The notes below the pieces were generated by a model that worked only from the letters and a program-made list of their open reading frames with translations, was not told the DNA's origin and searched no databases. The position numbers and the translations under genes are program-made. Shown here in pieces: positions 55,362-63,832 of a DNA stretch of 64,000 nucleotides (position 1 is the stretch's first letter; each line of letters begins with the position of its first letter). The DNA lies in NCBI GenBank assembly GCA_963839095.1, contig CAWIUF010000043.1, forward strand, positions 42,404-106,403. The letters run 5' to 3'. This DNA comes from Palsa-504 sp963839095 (GTDB lineage Bacteria > Actinomycetota > Actinomycetes > Streptosporangiales > Streptosporangiaceae).

Positions 55362-55375
55362 TGGAACGTGTTCTA
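55362..55375. promoter_or_regulatory. KstR-type operator 9
   Basis: TGGAACGTGTTCTA: one change in the left arm, right arm perfect. It lies between kstR and the chsE1 operon. A -10-like TATACG follows at 55385-55390. Confidence 0.82.
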
Positions 55376-55404
55376 ATTCTGACTATACGGACGAAAGGTG
55401 AACG

Positions 55405-55488
55405 GTGCCGAACGCGATGACCAAGCTGCCCGCCGTAGCCGGTTCCGGCCCCTTTTATACCGAACGAGTGCCGGGACCGCCCCGATGA
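55405..55488 (+). CDS. Possible 27-codon leader peptide ahead of chsE1
   Basis: GTG 55405 is preceded by GAAAGG at 55393-55398. The frame encodes PNAMTKLPAVAGSGPFYTER followed by VPGPPR and stops at TGA 55486-55488, overlapping the chsE1 ATGATG. This is the geometry of a translationally coupled leader. In Mtb the position before fadE28 is held by cyp125, which is missing here, so it could instead be a remnant. An alternative is that chsE1 itself begins at GTG 55398 in the other frame. Confidence 0.35.
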   Translation: MPNAMTKLPAVAGSGPFYTERVPGPPR

Positions 55489-56405
55489 TGGACTTCACGC
55501 CCGGCGAATCCCAGCAGGTGGTCGCCACACTGGCGGCCGAGGTGCTCACCGCCGCCGATCCCTGGAAGGAGCTGGCCCAGGCCGGCCTGCTGTCCCTCGG
55601 CGTTCTCGACAGCGCCACCCTGCTCACCGAGATCGGCCGGCGGGCCCCCCAGCTCGCCATGAAGGCGCTGGCCACGGTGATGACCGGCGCCCTGCCGGTC
55701 GGCCGCTGGGGCAGCGACCAGCTCAAGGACGAACTCCTGCCCGCCGTGGCCGCCGGCGAGCTGATCCTGACCGCCGCGATCCGCGAGGCGCCGCTGGCCG
55801 CGGAGGCGGCCCTCATCCTCGTCCCGGTTCCCGGCGGCGTGGCCCTGGTGGACCCCGGCTCCAGCGACATCACCCTGACCCCCCTGCCCACCTCGAGCGG
55901 CTACCCGTCGTTCCTGGTGCAACGGAATCAGCCGCCCGGCCGCATGCTGGGCGGCCCCGGCTGCCGCGCCGACCTCGAGCACCTGGCCGTGGCCGGGGCG
56001 TGCGCCCTCATCGACGGCGCGGTGGCCGGGGCCCTGGCGCTGACCCGGGATCACGTCGCGACCCGGCACCAGTTCGGCCGTCCGCTGGCCGCCTTCCAGG
56101 CCGTCTCCCAGCAGATCGCCGAGGTCTACATCGCCTCCCGGACCATGCACCTGGCCACGCTGTCGGCCTGCTGGCGGCTGAGCGAGGATCGCGACCCGGG
56201 CGCCGACCTCGCGGTCGCGGGGTACTGGTGCGCCCAGCAGGCCAGCCACTCCGTTCGGCTCTGTCATCACTTGCACGGCGGGCTGGGGATGGACGTGACC
56301 TATCCCTTGCACCGGTTTTCCGCCCTGGTCGCCGACCTGACCCGGTACCTGGGCGGCGCCGAGTACCGGCTGGAGAGCACTGTTCTGGAGGGCAATGTTC
56401 ATTGA
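55485..56405 (+). CDS. chsE1: Acyl-CoA dehydrogenase ChsE1 (FadE28 type)
   Basis: About 306 residues from ATG 55485/55488 (MMDFTPGESQQVVATLAAEVL). The ACAD C-terminal half is clear: GALALTRDHVATRHQFGRPLAAFQAVSQQIAEVYIASRTMHLATLSACWRL and SVRLCHHLHGGLGMDVTYPLHRF, matching Mtb FadE28. The N-terminal half is about 18 residues shorter than in Mtb between GLLSLGV and LDSATLLTEIG. ChsE1-ChsE2 form the alpha2beta2 dehydrogenase acting on the 3-carbon (propionyl) side chain of 3-oxo-pregnene-carboxyl-CoA. It overlaps chsE2 by 11 bp. Confidence 0.9.
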   Translation: MMDFTPGESQQVVATLAAEVLTAADPWKELAQAGLLSLGVLDSATLLTEIGRRAPQLAMKALATVMTGALPVGRWGSDQLKDELLPAVAAGELILTAAIREAPLAAEAALILVPVPGGVALVDPGSSDITLTPLPTSSGYPSFLVQRNQPPGRMLGGPGCRADLEHLAVAGACALIDGAVAGALALTRDHVATRHQFGRPLAAFQAVSQQIAEVYIASRTMHLATLSACWRLSEDRDPGADLAVAGYWCAQQASHSVRLCHHLHGGLGMDVTYPLHRFSALVADLTRYLGGAEYRLESTVLEGNVH

Positions 56406-57538
56406 CCTGACCCCGGCCCAGCTCGCGCTCCGGGCCGAGCTGCGCGCCTACTTCGCGCAGCTGATGCCGCCCGCCGAGCACGCCGCGCTGCTCACCGAAC
56501 GGCACGGCACCGTCTACCGGGACGTGGTACGCCGGATGGGGCGCGACGGGTGGCTCGGGGTGGGGTGGCCGCAGCGGTTCGGCGGCCGCGGGTTCGGCCC
56601 GCTGGAGCAGCAGATCTTCGCCGACGAGGCGGCCCGCGCCGACGTCCCGCTGCCCGCCGTCACCCTGCAGACCGTCGGCCCCACCCTGCAGGAACACGGC
56701 ACGCCGTGGCAGCAGGAGTTCTTCCTGCCGCCGATCCTGACCGGCGAGCTGCACTTCGCCATCGGCTACACCGAACCGGAAGCCGGCACCGACCTCGCCT
56801 CGCTGCGCACCCGCGCGGTTCGCGACGGCGACGACTACATCGTCGACGGGCAGAAGATCTTCACCACCGGCGCCCACGAGGCCGACTACATCTGGCTGGC
56901 CTGCCGGACCGATCCCGACGCGCCCAAGCACAAGGGAATCAGCATCCTCATCGTGGACACCCGCGACCCGGGTTTCTCCTGGACTCCGATCATCACCCAC
57001 GACGGCGCCCACCACGTCAACGCCACCTACTACAGCGGCGTGCGGGTACCGGCCCGGATGCGGGTGGGGGAGGAGAACGGCGGCTGGCGGCTGATCACCA
57101 CCCAGCTCAACCACGAGCGGGTGATGCTCGGCCCGGCCGGCCGGATCGCGGTCCTGCACGACCGCGTGCGTACCTGGGCCGCGATGCGATCCCTGCTCAC
57201 CCGCCCCGACGTCCAGCGCGCCCTGGCCCGCGCCGCCGCCGTCATCCGCGTCAACGAGCTGCTGAACTGGCAGGTCGGCCGCCGCCCCGGCCCTCGACGT
57301 GGCCGACGCCTCGGTGACCAAGGTCTTCACCTCCGAGCAGATCCAGGTCATCGGCCAGGAACTGGCCGAGGTGGTCGGCCGCCACGCCGACGCCGACCCC
57401 GCCACCGCGGAGCTGATGACCTGGCTCGACGTCCAGCTCAAACGCAACATCGTGCTGACCTTCGGCGGCGGCGTCAACGAGGTCCAGCGCGAGCTCATCG
57501 CCATGGCCGGCCTGGGCCTGCCGAGGGCACCCCGGTGA
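56395..57538 (+). CDS. chsE2: Acyl-CoA dehydrogenase ChsE2 (FadE29 type), one frame break
   Basis: About 380 residues. FIDLTPAQLALRAELRAYFAQLMPP, RMGRDGWLGVGWPQRFGGRGFGPLEQQIF, LPAVTLQTVGPTLQEHG, HFAIGYTEPEAGTDLASLRT, QKIFTTGAHEADYIWLACRTDP and TQLNHERVMLGPAGR match Mtb FadE29 strongly. Near 57290, after LLNWQVG, the frame changes and VADASVTKVFTSEQIQVIGQ... RNIVLTFGGGVNEVQRELIAMAGLGLPR continues to TGA 57536-57538. It is partner subunit of ChsE1. The stop overlaps the chsH2 GTG. Confidence 0.92.
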
Positions 57539-58474
57539 GCCCCGAGCCGATGAGCCCCGGCGACGCTATCCGGGCCGCTGCCGCCCGCATCGCCGCCGCC
57601 GGCGACAGCCGGCCCCGCGCCGCCCGTGACCCGGTGAACCTGCCGATGATCCGCAACTGGATCGAGGCGATCGACCCCGGCAGTGACCCCGACCCGGACA
57701 CCGCGCCCCCGTCGATGATCCAGGCCTGGACCATGCCCGGCCTGCACGGCGCCCGCGCCGGCGACGACCCCCTGGGCCAGATCAACCGGGTCATGGACGA
57801 AGCCGGGTTCACCTCGGTCGTCGCCACCAACTGCGACCAGTCCTACCCGCGCTACCTCAAGCTCGGCGAGCACCTCACCGTCCGCACCCGGCTGCTGGAC
57901 GTCACCGGCCCCAAACGCACCGCCCTCGGCGAAGGCTGGTTCGTCACCACCCAGAGTTCCTGGTTCTCCGGCCACGAGCTCGTCGCCACCATGGACTTCC
58001 GCATCCTGAAGTTCAAGCCCCGCGAACCCGTACCCCCGACTACCGAAAACCCCGTCAGTCCCATGCGCCCCCTGGTCACCCCGGACACCGCCTTCTTCTG
58101 GGCGGGTACCGCCGTCGGCGAGCTCCGCATCCAGCGCTGCGCAGGCTGCGGCGCGCTGCGCCACCCGCCGGGACCGATGTGCCCGGCCTGCGGCCAGCCC
58201 GCCGACGGCGGGTACGTGGTGGCCGCCGGGACCGGCGAGGTCTTCAGCTACGTGGTCCACCATCACCCCCCGGTGCCGGGTAAGAAGCTGCCCATGGTGG
58301 TCGCGCTGGTCCAGTTGCCCGAGGGCGTCCGGATGGTTGGCGAGCTGCCCGGCGTCCGTCCGGACCTGGTGCGGATCGGGCTGCCGGTGCGGGTCGCGTT
58401 CGCCCGGGTGGATGACGACCTGGCCCTGCCCGCCTGGCGTCGCCCGGGACGACCCCGACCCCCCGAGGCGAGCG
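57535..58474 (+). CDS. chsH2: ChsH2: MaoC-like hydratase subunit with C-terminal DUF35 domain
   Basis: About 313 residues from GTG 57535. The N-terminal MaoC half (NLPMIRNWIEAIDPGSDPDPD, LKLGEHLTVRTRLLDVTGPKRTALGEGWFVTTQSSW) pairs with ChsH1 to hydrate the 17(20)-ene acyl-CoA. The C-terminal DUF35 half has the zinc ribbon QRCAGCGALRHPPGPMCPACG and an OB fold (GEVFSYVVHHHPP), which in Mtb binds Ltp2. The stop codon is not clear. The frame runs past 58440 with a probable break there, so the end is set just before the ChsH1 ATG. A direct in-frame fusion to ChsH1 cannot be excluded from the sequence alone. Confidence 0.88.
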
Positions 58475-58834
58475 ATGCTCCCGGACCGGGTCATCGACGT
58501 GACCCCCACCTTCGTGATCTCCTCGGCGCTGGCTACCCGCGACTTCCAGGACGTGCACCACGACCGGGATCTCGCCGTCAAGCGGGGCTCCAGGGACATC
58601 TTCATCAACATCTTGACCACGACCGGCCTGGTCCAGCGTTACGTGTCGGCCTGGGCCCCGGACGCGATGGTCCGCGCCGTCTCCATCCGGCTCGGCGTGC
58701 CCTGCCACGCGGGGGAGACCCTCACCCTCAGCGGCCAGGTCACCGAGGACGACGGTGACGAGCAGGTCGTCTCCGTGACCGGCCGCTGCCGCCTCGGCGA
58801 CCACGTCACCGCCACGGTCAGGATCGCCCGGTGA
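58475..58834 (+). CDS. chsH1: ChsH1: catalytic MaoC-like hydratase subunit
   Basis: 119 residues, hot-dog fold. DVTPTFVISSALATRDFQDVHHDRDLAVKRG carries the catalytic Asp and His of R-hydratases (TRDFQDVHHD). IFINILTTTGLVQRYVSAWAPDA and LTLSGQVTEDDGDEQVVSVTG follow. With ChsH2 it forms the heterotetrameric hydratase that makes 17-hydroxy-3-oxo-pregn-4-ene-20-carboxyl-CoA. ATG 58475 has GAGGCGA 5-11 bp upstream. Its TGA overlaps the Ltp2 GTG. Confidence 0.92.
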   Translation: MLPDRVIDVTPTFVISSALATRDFQDVHHDRDLAVKRGSRDIFINILTTTGLVQRYVSAWAPDAMVRAVSIRLGVPCHAGETLTLSGQVTEDDGDEQVVSVTGRCRLGDHVTATVRIAR

Positions 58835-60006
58835 GCGCGTCCCTGGCCGGGGCGGCGGCCATCGCCGGCATCGGCGCGACCGAGTTCTCCAAGGATTCCG
58901 GCCGCAGCGAGCTGCGGCTCGCGGCCGAGGCGGTCCGCGCCGCCCTCGACGACGCCGCGCTGGACCCGGCCGACGTGGACGGCATGGTCACGTTCACCAT
59001 GGACAGCAACGCCGAGATCGCGGTCGCGCGCGAGCTCGGCGTGCCCGCGCTGCGGTTCTTCAGCCAGATCGGCTACGGCGGCGGCGCCGCCTGCGCCACC
59101 GTGCACCAGGCCGCGATGGCGGTCGCCACCGGGGCGGCCAGCGTGGTGGTCTGCTACCGGGCGCTGAACGAGCGCTCCGGGCGCCGGTTCGGCCGGGTCG
59201 CGACGGGCGCGGTGGCCGCGCCCACCACCTCCGGCGTCGACAGCGGCTGGCATTACCCGATGGGCATCGCCACGCCGGCCGCCACGGTGGCCATGCTCGC
59301 CCGCCGGTACATGCACTGCTTTGGCGCGACCAGCGAGGACTTCGGCCGGGTGACGGTGGCCGACCGCCGCCACGCCGCCACCAACCCGCACGCCTGGTTC
59401 TACCAGCGCCCGGTCACGCTGGCCGAGCACCAGGCCTCCCGGTGGATCGCCGAGCCGCTGCGGCTGCTCGACTGCTGCCAGGAGAGCGACGGGGCCGTCG
59501 CCGTGGTCGTCACCAGCCTGGACCGGGCCCGCGCGCTGCCGCACCCGCCCGCCGTGATCCGCGCCGCCGCTCAGGGCGCCGGCGCCGACCAGTTCACCAT
59601 GACCAGCTACTACCGCGACGAGCTGACCGGCCTGCCGGAGATGGCCCTGGTCGCGGATCAGCTCTGGCGCCAGGCCGGGATGGCCCCGGCCGACATCCGG
59701 ACCGCCATCCTCTACGACCACTTCACCCCCTACGTTCTCATCCAGCTGGAGGAACTCGGCTTCTGCACGCGCGGCGAGGCCCGGCACTTCGTCGCCGACG
59801 GCGCGATCGAGCTCGACGGGCGCCTTCCGGTCAACCCGCACGGCGGCCAGCTCGGCGAGGCCTATATCCACGGCATGAACGGCATCGCCGAAGGGGTCCG
59901 CCAGGTCCGCGGCACCGCGGTCAACCAGGTCCCCGGCGACGGCCCCGTCCTGGTCACCGCCGGCACCGGCGTCCCCACCAGCGGCCTGATCCTCAGCGGC
60001 GGCTGA
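58831..60006 (+). CDS. ltp2: Ltp2 aldolase (thiolase-fold lipid-transfer protein)
   Basis: 391 residues, intact, GTG 58831. SCP-x thiolase fold starting AAIAGIGATEFSKDSGRSELRLAAEAV. RFFSQIGYGGGAACATVHQAAMAVATG, HYPMGIATPAATVAMLARRYMH and PVNPHGGQLGEAYIHGMNGIAEGVRQVRG follow. With the ChsH2 DUF35 domain it performs retro-aldol cleavage of the last side-chain CoA ester, giving androstenedione and propionyl-CoA. Its place at the end of the chsE1-chsE2-chsH2-chsH1-ltp2 operon equals Mtb igr. Confidence 0.95.
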   Translation: MSASLAGAAAIAGIGATEFSKDSGRSELRLAAEAVRAALDDAALDPADVDGMVTFTMDSNAEIAVARELGVPALRFFSQIGYGGGAACATVHQAAMAVATGAASVVVCYRALNERSGRRFGRVATGAVAAPTTSGVDSGWHYPMGIATPAATVAMLARRYMHCFGATSEDFGRVTVADRRHAATNPHAWFYQRPVTLAEHQASRWIAEPLRLLDCCQESDGAVAVVVTSLDRARALPHPPAVIRAAAQGAGADQFTMTSYYRDELTGLPEMALVADQLWRQAGMAPADIRTAILYDHFTPYVLIQLEELGFCTRGEARHFVADGAIELDGRLPVNPHGGQLGEAYIHGMNGIAEGVRQVRGTAVNQVPGDGPVLVTAGTGVPTSGLILSGG

Positions 60007-60113
60007 TCCGCCGCTACCCGCCATTTATCGGTAAACCGGAAGCCGCCGCAGTAGAGTGGTCTTCAGAGTCATTCCGGTGCAGTACTTACAAGCAGGGCGT
60101 GGGGGAATACGGG

Positions 60114-60599
60114 ATGCGAGCCTGGCCGGTACGTCTATTGTGGTCGATTTTAATCCTTTTCCTGGCATTGTTCATGACATATGCCGTCCGGTACGCCTAT
60201 CGGTCGGTGGTGTACCACGGGGATAACGTCAGCTTCACGTCCTGCCCCGCCCCCCTCATCTACGGGGAGAACGACGGCTGCGTGACCGGCCTGCAGCGAC
60301 TCCTCGACGCCGACCTCCCGCATGCCGGCCTTCACCACGACGGGATATTCGGCGACAAAACGCTCGCGGCCACCCGTGAATTCCAGTCCAGCCACAACCT
60401 TCAGGTGACCGGAACAGCCGACCCCGGCACCCTCCGGGTCCTGAAGGATCTCGCCCCGGAACCCGGCAGCCTCCCGGTCGCGGCCATCCTGCTCACGACC
60501 GCGATCATAGGCACGGCATTGCTGGGCGCTGTCCTGCTAAAACACGCTAGAACAGGCTCCTCAGGAAACCCACCACAGCCGGCGGATCCGCCACACTGA
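60114..60599 (+). CDS. Membrane-anchored peptidoglycan-binding (PG_binding_1) protein
   Basis: 161 residues from ATG 60114. TM1 is VRLLWSILILFLALFMTYAVRYAY. The central domain has CPAPLIYGENDGCVTGLQRLLDADL and GIFGDKTLAATREFQSSHNLQVTGTADPGTLRVL, the classic PG_binding_1 helices with one disulfide pair likely. A second TM is PVAAILLTTAIIGTALLGAVLL. It may tether the membrane to the wall. It is 107 bp after ltp2, with an AT-richer gap (60007-60113) suggesting its own promoter. Its 3-prime end overlaps otsB by 53 bp. Confidence 0.8.
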   Translation: MRAWPVRLLWSILILFLALFMTYAVRYAYRSVVYHGDNVSFTSCPAPLIYGENDGCVTGLQRLLDADLPHAGLHHDGIFGDKTLAATREFQSSHNLQVTGTADPGTLRVLKDLAPEPGSLPVAAILLTTAIIGTALLGAVLLKHARTGSSGNPPQPADPPH

Positions 60600-61307
60600 C
60601 ATCCGCCCGCCCCGCCAGCGGGCCGCCCCCGTCAGCATTCACCCCCACGATCACCTTAGGCCGCCCGCTACGCCCGGCCCACGCGTTCACCTCCGCCACC
60701 GCGTCCAGGTCACCGACGTCATCACCCGCGTACAAGACCGCCGCCGGTTCCTCGAGCCGAGAAGCTCCCGCAGCGCCGTGCCCTTGTCGATGCCGGGCAG
60801 GCAGATCTCCAGGACCTCCCGGCCGGGCCGCACCCCCAGCCCCACCGCCGTCGCGGCCTCCTCGACCGGCTTGCGCAACTGCTCGAGCACCCCCTCCGGG
60901 TCCGCGGTCAGCCGGGCGTGCACCACCAGCGACAAGCTCTTGTCCTCGATCCACACCTCAGGCTCCCGAACGAGGCTGGCTACCAGCCCCGGCAACCGCC
61001 CCCGCAGCTCTTCCAGGCCGGGCGGCGGTGCAGCGGCGCGCAGCGTGCCCGCCTCCCATCGCTCGGCGCCGTGGGTGCCGTAGATGACGATGCCCGGTAT
61101 GGCCCCGAACCCGCTGACCCGGAGCAACGACACAACACTCCGGCCGGTCACCACCGCGAGGGTCGCCCCGGTGGCCCGGATAGCGCGGAGCACCTCATCG
61201 GCGCCCGCGACCGGGCGCGCGTCCTCCGGGTGCGGCGATATCGGCGCCAGCGTGCCGTCGAAATCGAGCGCGACGAGGGAAGAAGCGGACAGGCCGAACG
61301 CGGTCAC
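60547..61307 (-). CDS. otsB: Trehalose-6-phosphate phosphatase, one frame break
   Basis: About 252 residues, HAD superfamily. Motif I is LVALDFDGTLAPI, motif II region LAVVTGRSVVS, the cap region and YGTHGAERWEAG follow, then LEICLPGIDKGTALRELL. After a frame change near 60762 comes AVLYAGDDVGDLDAVAEVNAW (motif IV) and the C-terminal VSVADPPAVVGFLRSLF. It dephosphorylates trehalose-6-P. ATG 61307 overlaps the dehydrogenase stop by 4 bp, so it is last gene of a polyol/sugar operon. No otsA is seen nearby. Confidence 0.88.
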
Positions 61308-62344
61308 CGTTCGCCGACGGTGACGAGGACCTTCACGTGCTGGCCCGACGAGGCGAGCTCGAACGCCTCGGCCACCGCCTCGAGCGGCCGGGTGGCGGTC
61401 ACGAAGTCCGCCTTCCTGATCGTCCCGGCCTGCAGCAGCGCGGCCGACTCGACATAGTCCTCGGGCAGGTACGTAGCGCTGCCCTGGATGCGGAGCTGGT
61501 GGTCCTGGATGACCGGCAGCGGGACGGTCACCGCTGTCGCCGGGACGCCGACCACGACCACCGTGCCGCCCTTGTCGGCCATCGCGATCGCCTGGTCCAG
61601 CGACGACTGGATCGCGACGCAGTCGAAGACGACGTTGGCGCTGCCGCCGAGCAGCCCGCGTACCTCACCGGTCACATCCGGTCCCCGTGCGTCGATCGCC
61701 GCGTCGGCGCCGAGCGCCAGGGCCCGTGAACGCTTGCCCGGGTTCGGGTCCGTGACCACGACCTTCCCGGCGCCGTTCGCGCGGAGCACCGCGAGGGTGA
61801 ACAGGCCGATGGTCCCGGCGCCCAGCACCGCGACGGACCGGCCGGCCACGTCCCCGGCCAGCCGCACGGCGTGCACCGGCGTCGACAGCGGCTCGATGAG
61901 CGCCGCCGTGTGGTCGTCCAGCGAGTCGTGCACGGGATGCAGCCGGTTCGCGGCCAGCGTGAAGTAGTCGGCCATGCCGCCCTGCGGGTAGCCGCAGCCG
62001 AAGAACCGCAGGTTCTCGCACAGGTTCTCGCGCCCGCTGGTGCACATCTTGCACGTCCAGCAGGGCAGATCCGGCTCCACGATGACCCGCTCACCCGGCG
62101 TCAGGGCCCGGGGCGCCGGGCCGGGCCCGCTGGCCGGAGCACCCACGGACTCGACGATTCCCACGACCTCGTGCCCCGGCCGGTACGGCAGCGGGACGAA
62201 CGGGTGCCGTCCGTGCGCCGCGTGCAGGTCGGACCCGCACACGCCCACGGCCAGCGTGCGGATCAGGGCCTCGCCCGGCCCGGGCGCCGGCACGTCCGCG
62301 GCCTCCACGGCGATCCGCCCCGGATGAACGACGACACGCCTCAC
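61304..62344 (-). CDS. Zinc-dependent MDR alcohol/polyol dehydrogenase
   Basis: 346 residues, intact, GTG 62344. The GroES-like domain has the catalytic zinc Cys in VGVCGSDLHAAHG and GHEVVG. The structural-zinc motif is CWTCKMCTSGRENLC. The Rossmann fold has VAVLGAGTIGLFTLAVLRANGAGKVVVTD. It is sorbitol/threonine-dehydrogenase-like and NAD-dependent by the Asp in VVTDPN. It follows the mannitol dehydrogenase gene with a GTGA overlap, so it probably oxidises a polyol such as sorbitol, arabitol or xylitol. Confidence 0.88.
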   Translation of the reverse strand: MRRVVVHPGRIAVEAADVPAPGPGEALIRTLAVGVCGSDLHAAHGRHPFVPLPYRPGHEVVGIVESVGAPASGPGPAPRALTPGERVIVEPDLPCWTCKMCTSGRENLCENLRFFGCGYPQGGMADYFTLAANRLHPVHDSLDDHTAALIEPLSTPVHAVRLAGDVAGRSVAVLGAGTIGLFTLAVLRANGAGKVVVTDPNPGKRSRALALGADAAIDARGPDVTGEVRGLLGGSANVVFDCVAIQSSLDQAIAMADKGGTVVVVGVPATAVTVPLPVIQDHQLRIQGSATYLPEDYVESAALLQAGTIRKADFVTATRPLEAVAEAFELASSGQHVKVLVTVGER

Positions 62345-63832
62345 AGGGACTCCTTTGCCACAGCATCAAGGTCGGCCAGGGTCGCGCGCACCCCGCGCTC
62401 ACGCAGCGAGGCCAGGATCGCCAGGTACACCGAGGTGAACCGCGGATCACCGGCCAGGTCACCGAAGACTGACTGGTTGTCCGCCAGGAACGCCACCGGG
62501 TAATCAGCTTGCCGCAGTGCCGCGGCGCGCAGCTGCGCGGCCAGCGCGTCATCCATCTCGAACGCCTCGCCGCTCTCGTCGGTGCCTTCGCAGAACCGCG
62601 CCCAGCAGGCCACCACGGCCACGGCCCGGGTGAACGGCCCCCCGGCGGCGAGCTGCTCGCGCACCACCGGGAGGAGGAACTTGGGGATCAGGTCGGAGGC
62701 GTTGGCGCACAGCCGGGCCACCGTGTCGCCGACCTCGGGGTTGGAGAACCGCTCGATGAGCTGGTGCGCGTAGCCGGCCAGGTCGATGCCGGGCACCGGC
62801 CGCAGCGTGGGAATGGCCTCCGCCAGCATGTAATCCAGCAGGAACCGAGCGAACAACGGGTCCGACGTGACGTCGTGCACCAGCCGGTACCCCACCAGGT
62901 AGCCCGGATAGCACAGCGCCTGGTGGCTGGCGTTGAGCAGGCGCAGCTTCATCAGCTCGTAGGGCTCCACGTCGGCGACGATCTGCACCCCGGCGTCCTC
63001 CAGCGCAGGCCGGCGCCGCGAAGGAGTCCTCGAGCACCCACTGCGTGAACGGCTCGCAGAGCACTGGCCACTGGTCCTCGATACCGAACCGGCGGCTGAG
63101 CGCGGCCCGGTCCGCGTCGGTCGTCTGCGGCGTGATGCGGTCGACCATGCAGTTCGGGAAGCGGACGTGAGCAGCGATCCAGTCGGCCAGCGACGGGTCC
63201 CGCAGCCGGGCAAAGGCAGTAAAGACGCGCCGGCTCACGTGCCCGTTGCCCTGGATGTTGTCGCACGACAGCACCGTGAAGGCGGGAATGCCCCGGTCCC
63301 GGCGCCGCGCCAGCGCCTCGGTCACCAGCCCGAAGACGCTCTGCGGCACCGCCCCAGGCGCCAGGTCCGCCTGCACCAGGGGGTCATCGGCGCGGAACGA
63401 GCCGGTGACCGAATCGAGGTTGTAGCCGCCTTCGGTGACGGTGAGCGACACGATCCGGATGGCGGGCGCCGCCAGCTTCTCGATGACGGCTTCCGGATCG
63501 TCCGGGGCGAACAGGTACTCCACCACCGACCCGATCACCCGCGGCTCCCAGGTGCCGTCGCCGTGCCGGATGACCAGGGTGTACAGGCCGTCCTGGGCGG
63601 CCATCACGTCCCGCATGGCGGCGTTGGACGGCTGCAGCCCGATACCGCAGATGCCCCAGTCCATCGCCGCGCCGCCGTTCATCAGCGTGTCGAGGTACAT
63701 CGCCTGGTGCGAACGATGGAAATTACCCACGCTGATGTGGGCGATGCCGGCCGTGACCTGGCGGCGGTCATACTGCGGCACGGCCACGCCGGCACCCAGC
63801 CGGCCGAGGGTCTCCGCACTGAGGGTGGTCAT
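62341..63832 (-). CDS. Mannitol 2-dehydrogenase family protein, one frame break
   Basis: About 496 residues from ATG 63832 (an in-frame GTG lies one codon upstream). Polyol-specific long-chain dehydrogenase: AGIAHISVGNFHRSHQAMYLDTLMN, VSLTVTEGGYNLD, LSCDNIQGNGHVSRRVF and NCMVDRITPQTTDAD. After a frame change near 63015 it continues ELMKLRLLNASHQALCYPGYLVGY with the catalytic Lys. It oxidises mannitol or arabitol to the ketose. It is coupled to a FGGY kinase upstream (TGATG), which would phosphorylate the ketose. Confidence 0.9.

Noticed and set aside
55405..55488. Interpretation of the leader ORF as the N-terminus of a broken cyp125
   Set aside because: Only 27 codons with weak resemblance (a YxERVP stretch) to P450 N-termini; not enough to call a pseudogene.
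56008..58620. 870-codon minus-strand frame opposite chsE1-chsE2-chsH2
   Set aside because: No RBS or motif, and it mirrors conserved plus-strand proteins. GC-driven shadow frame.
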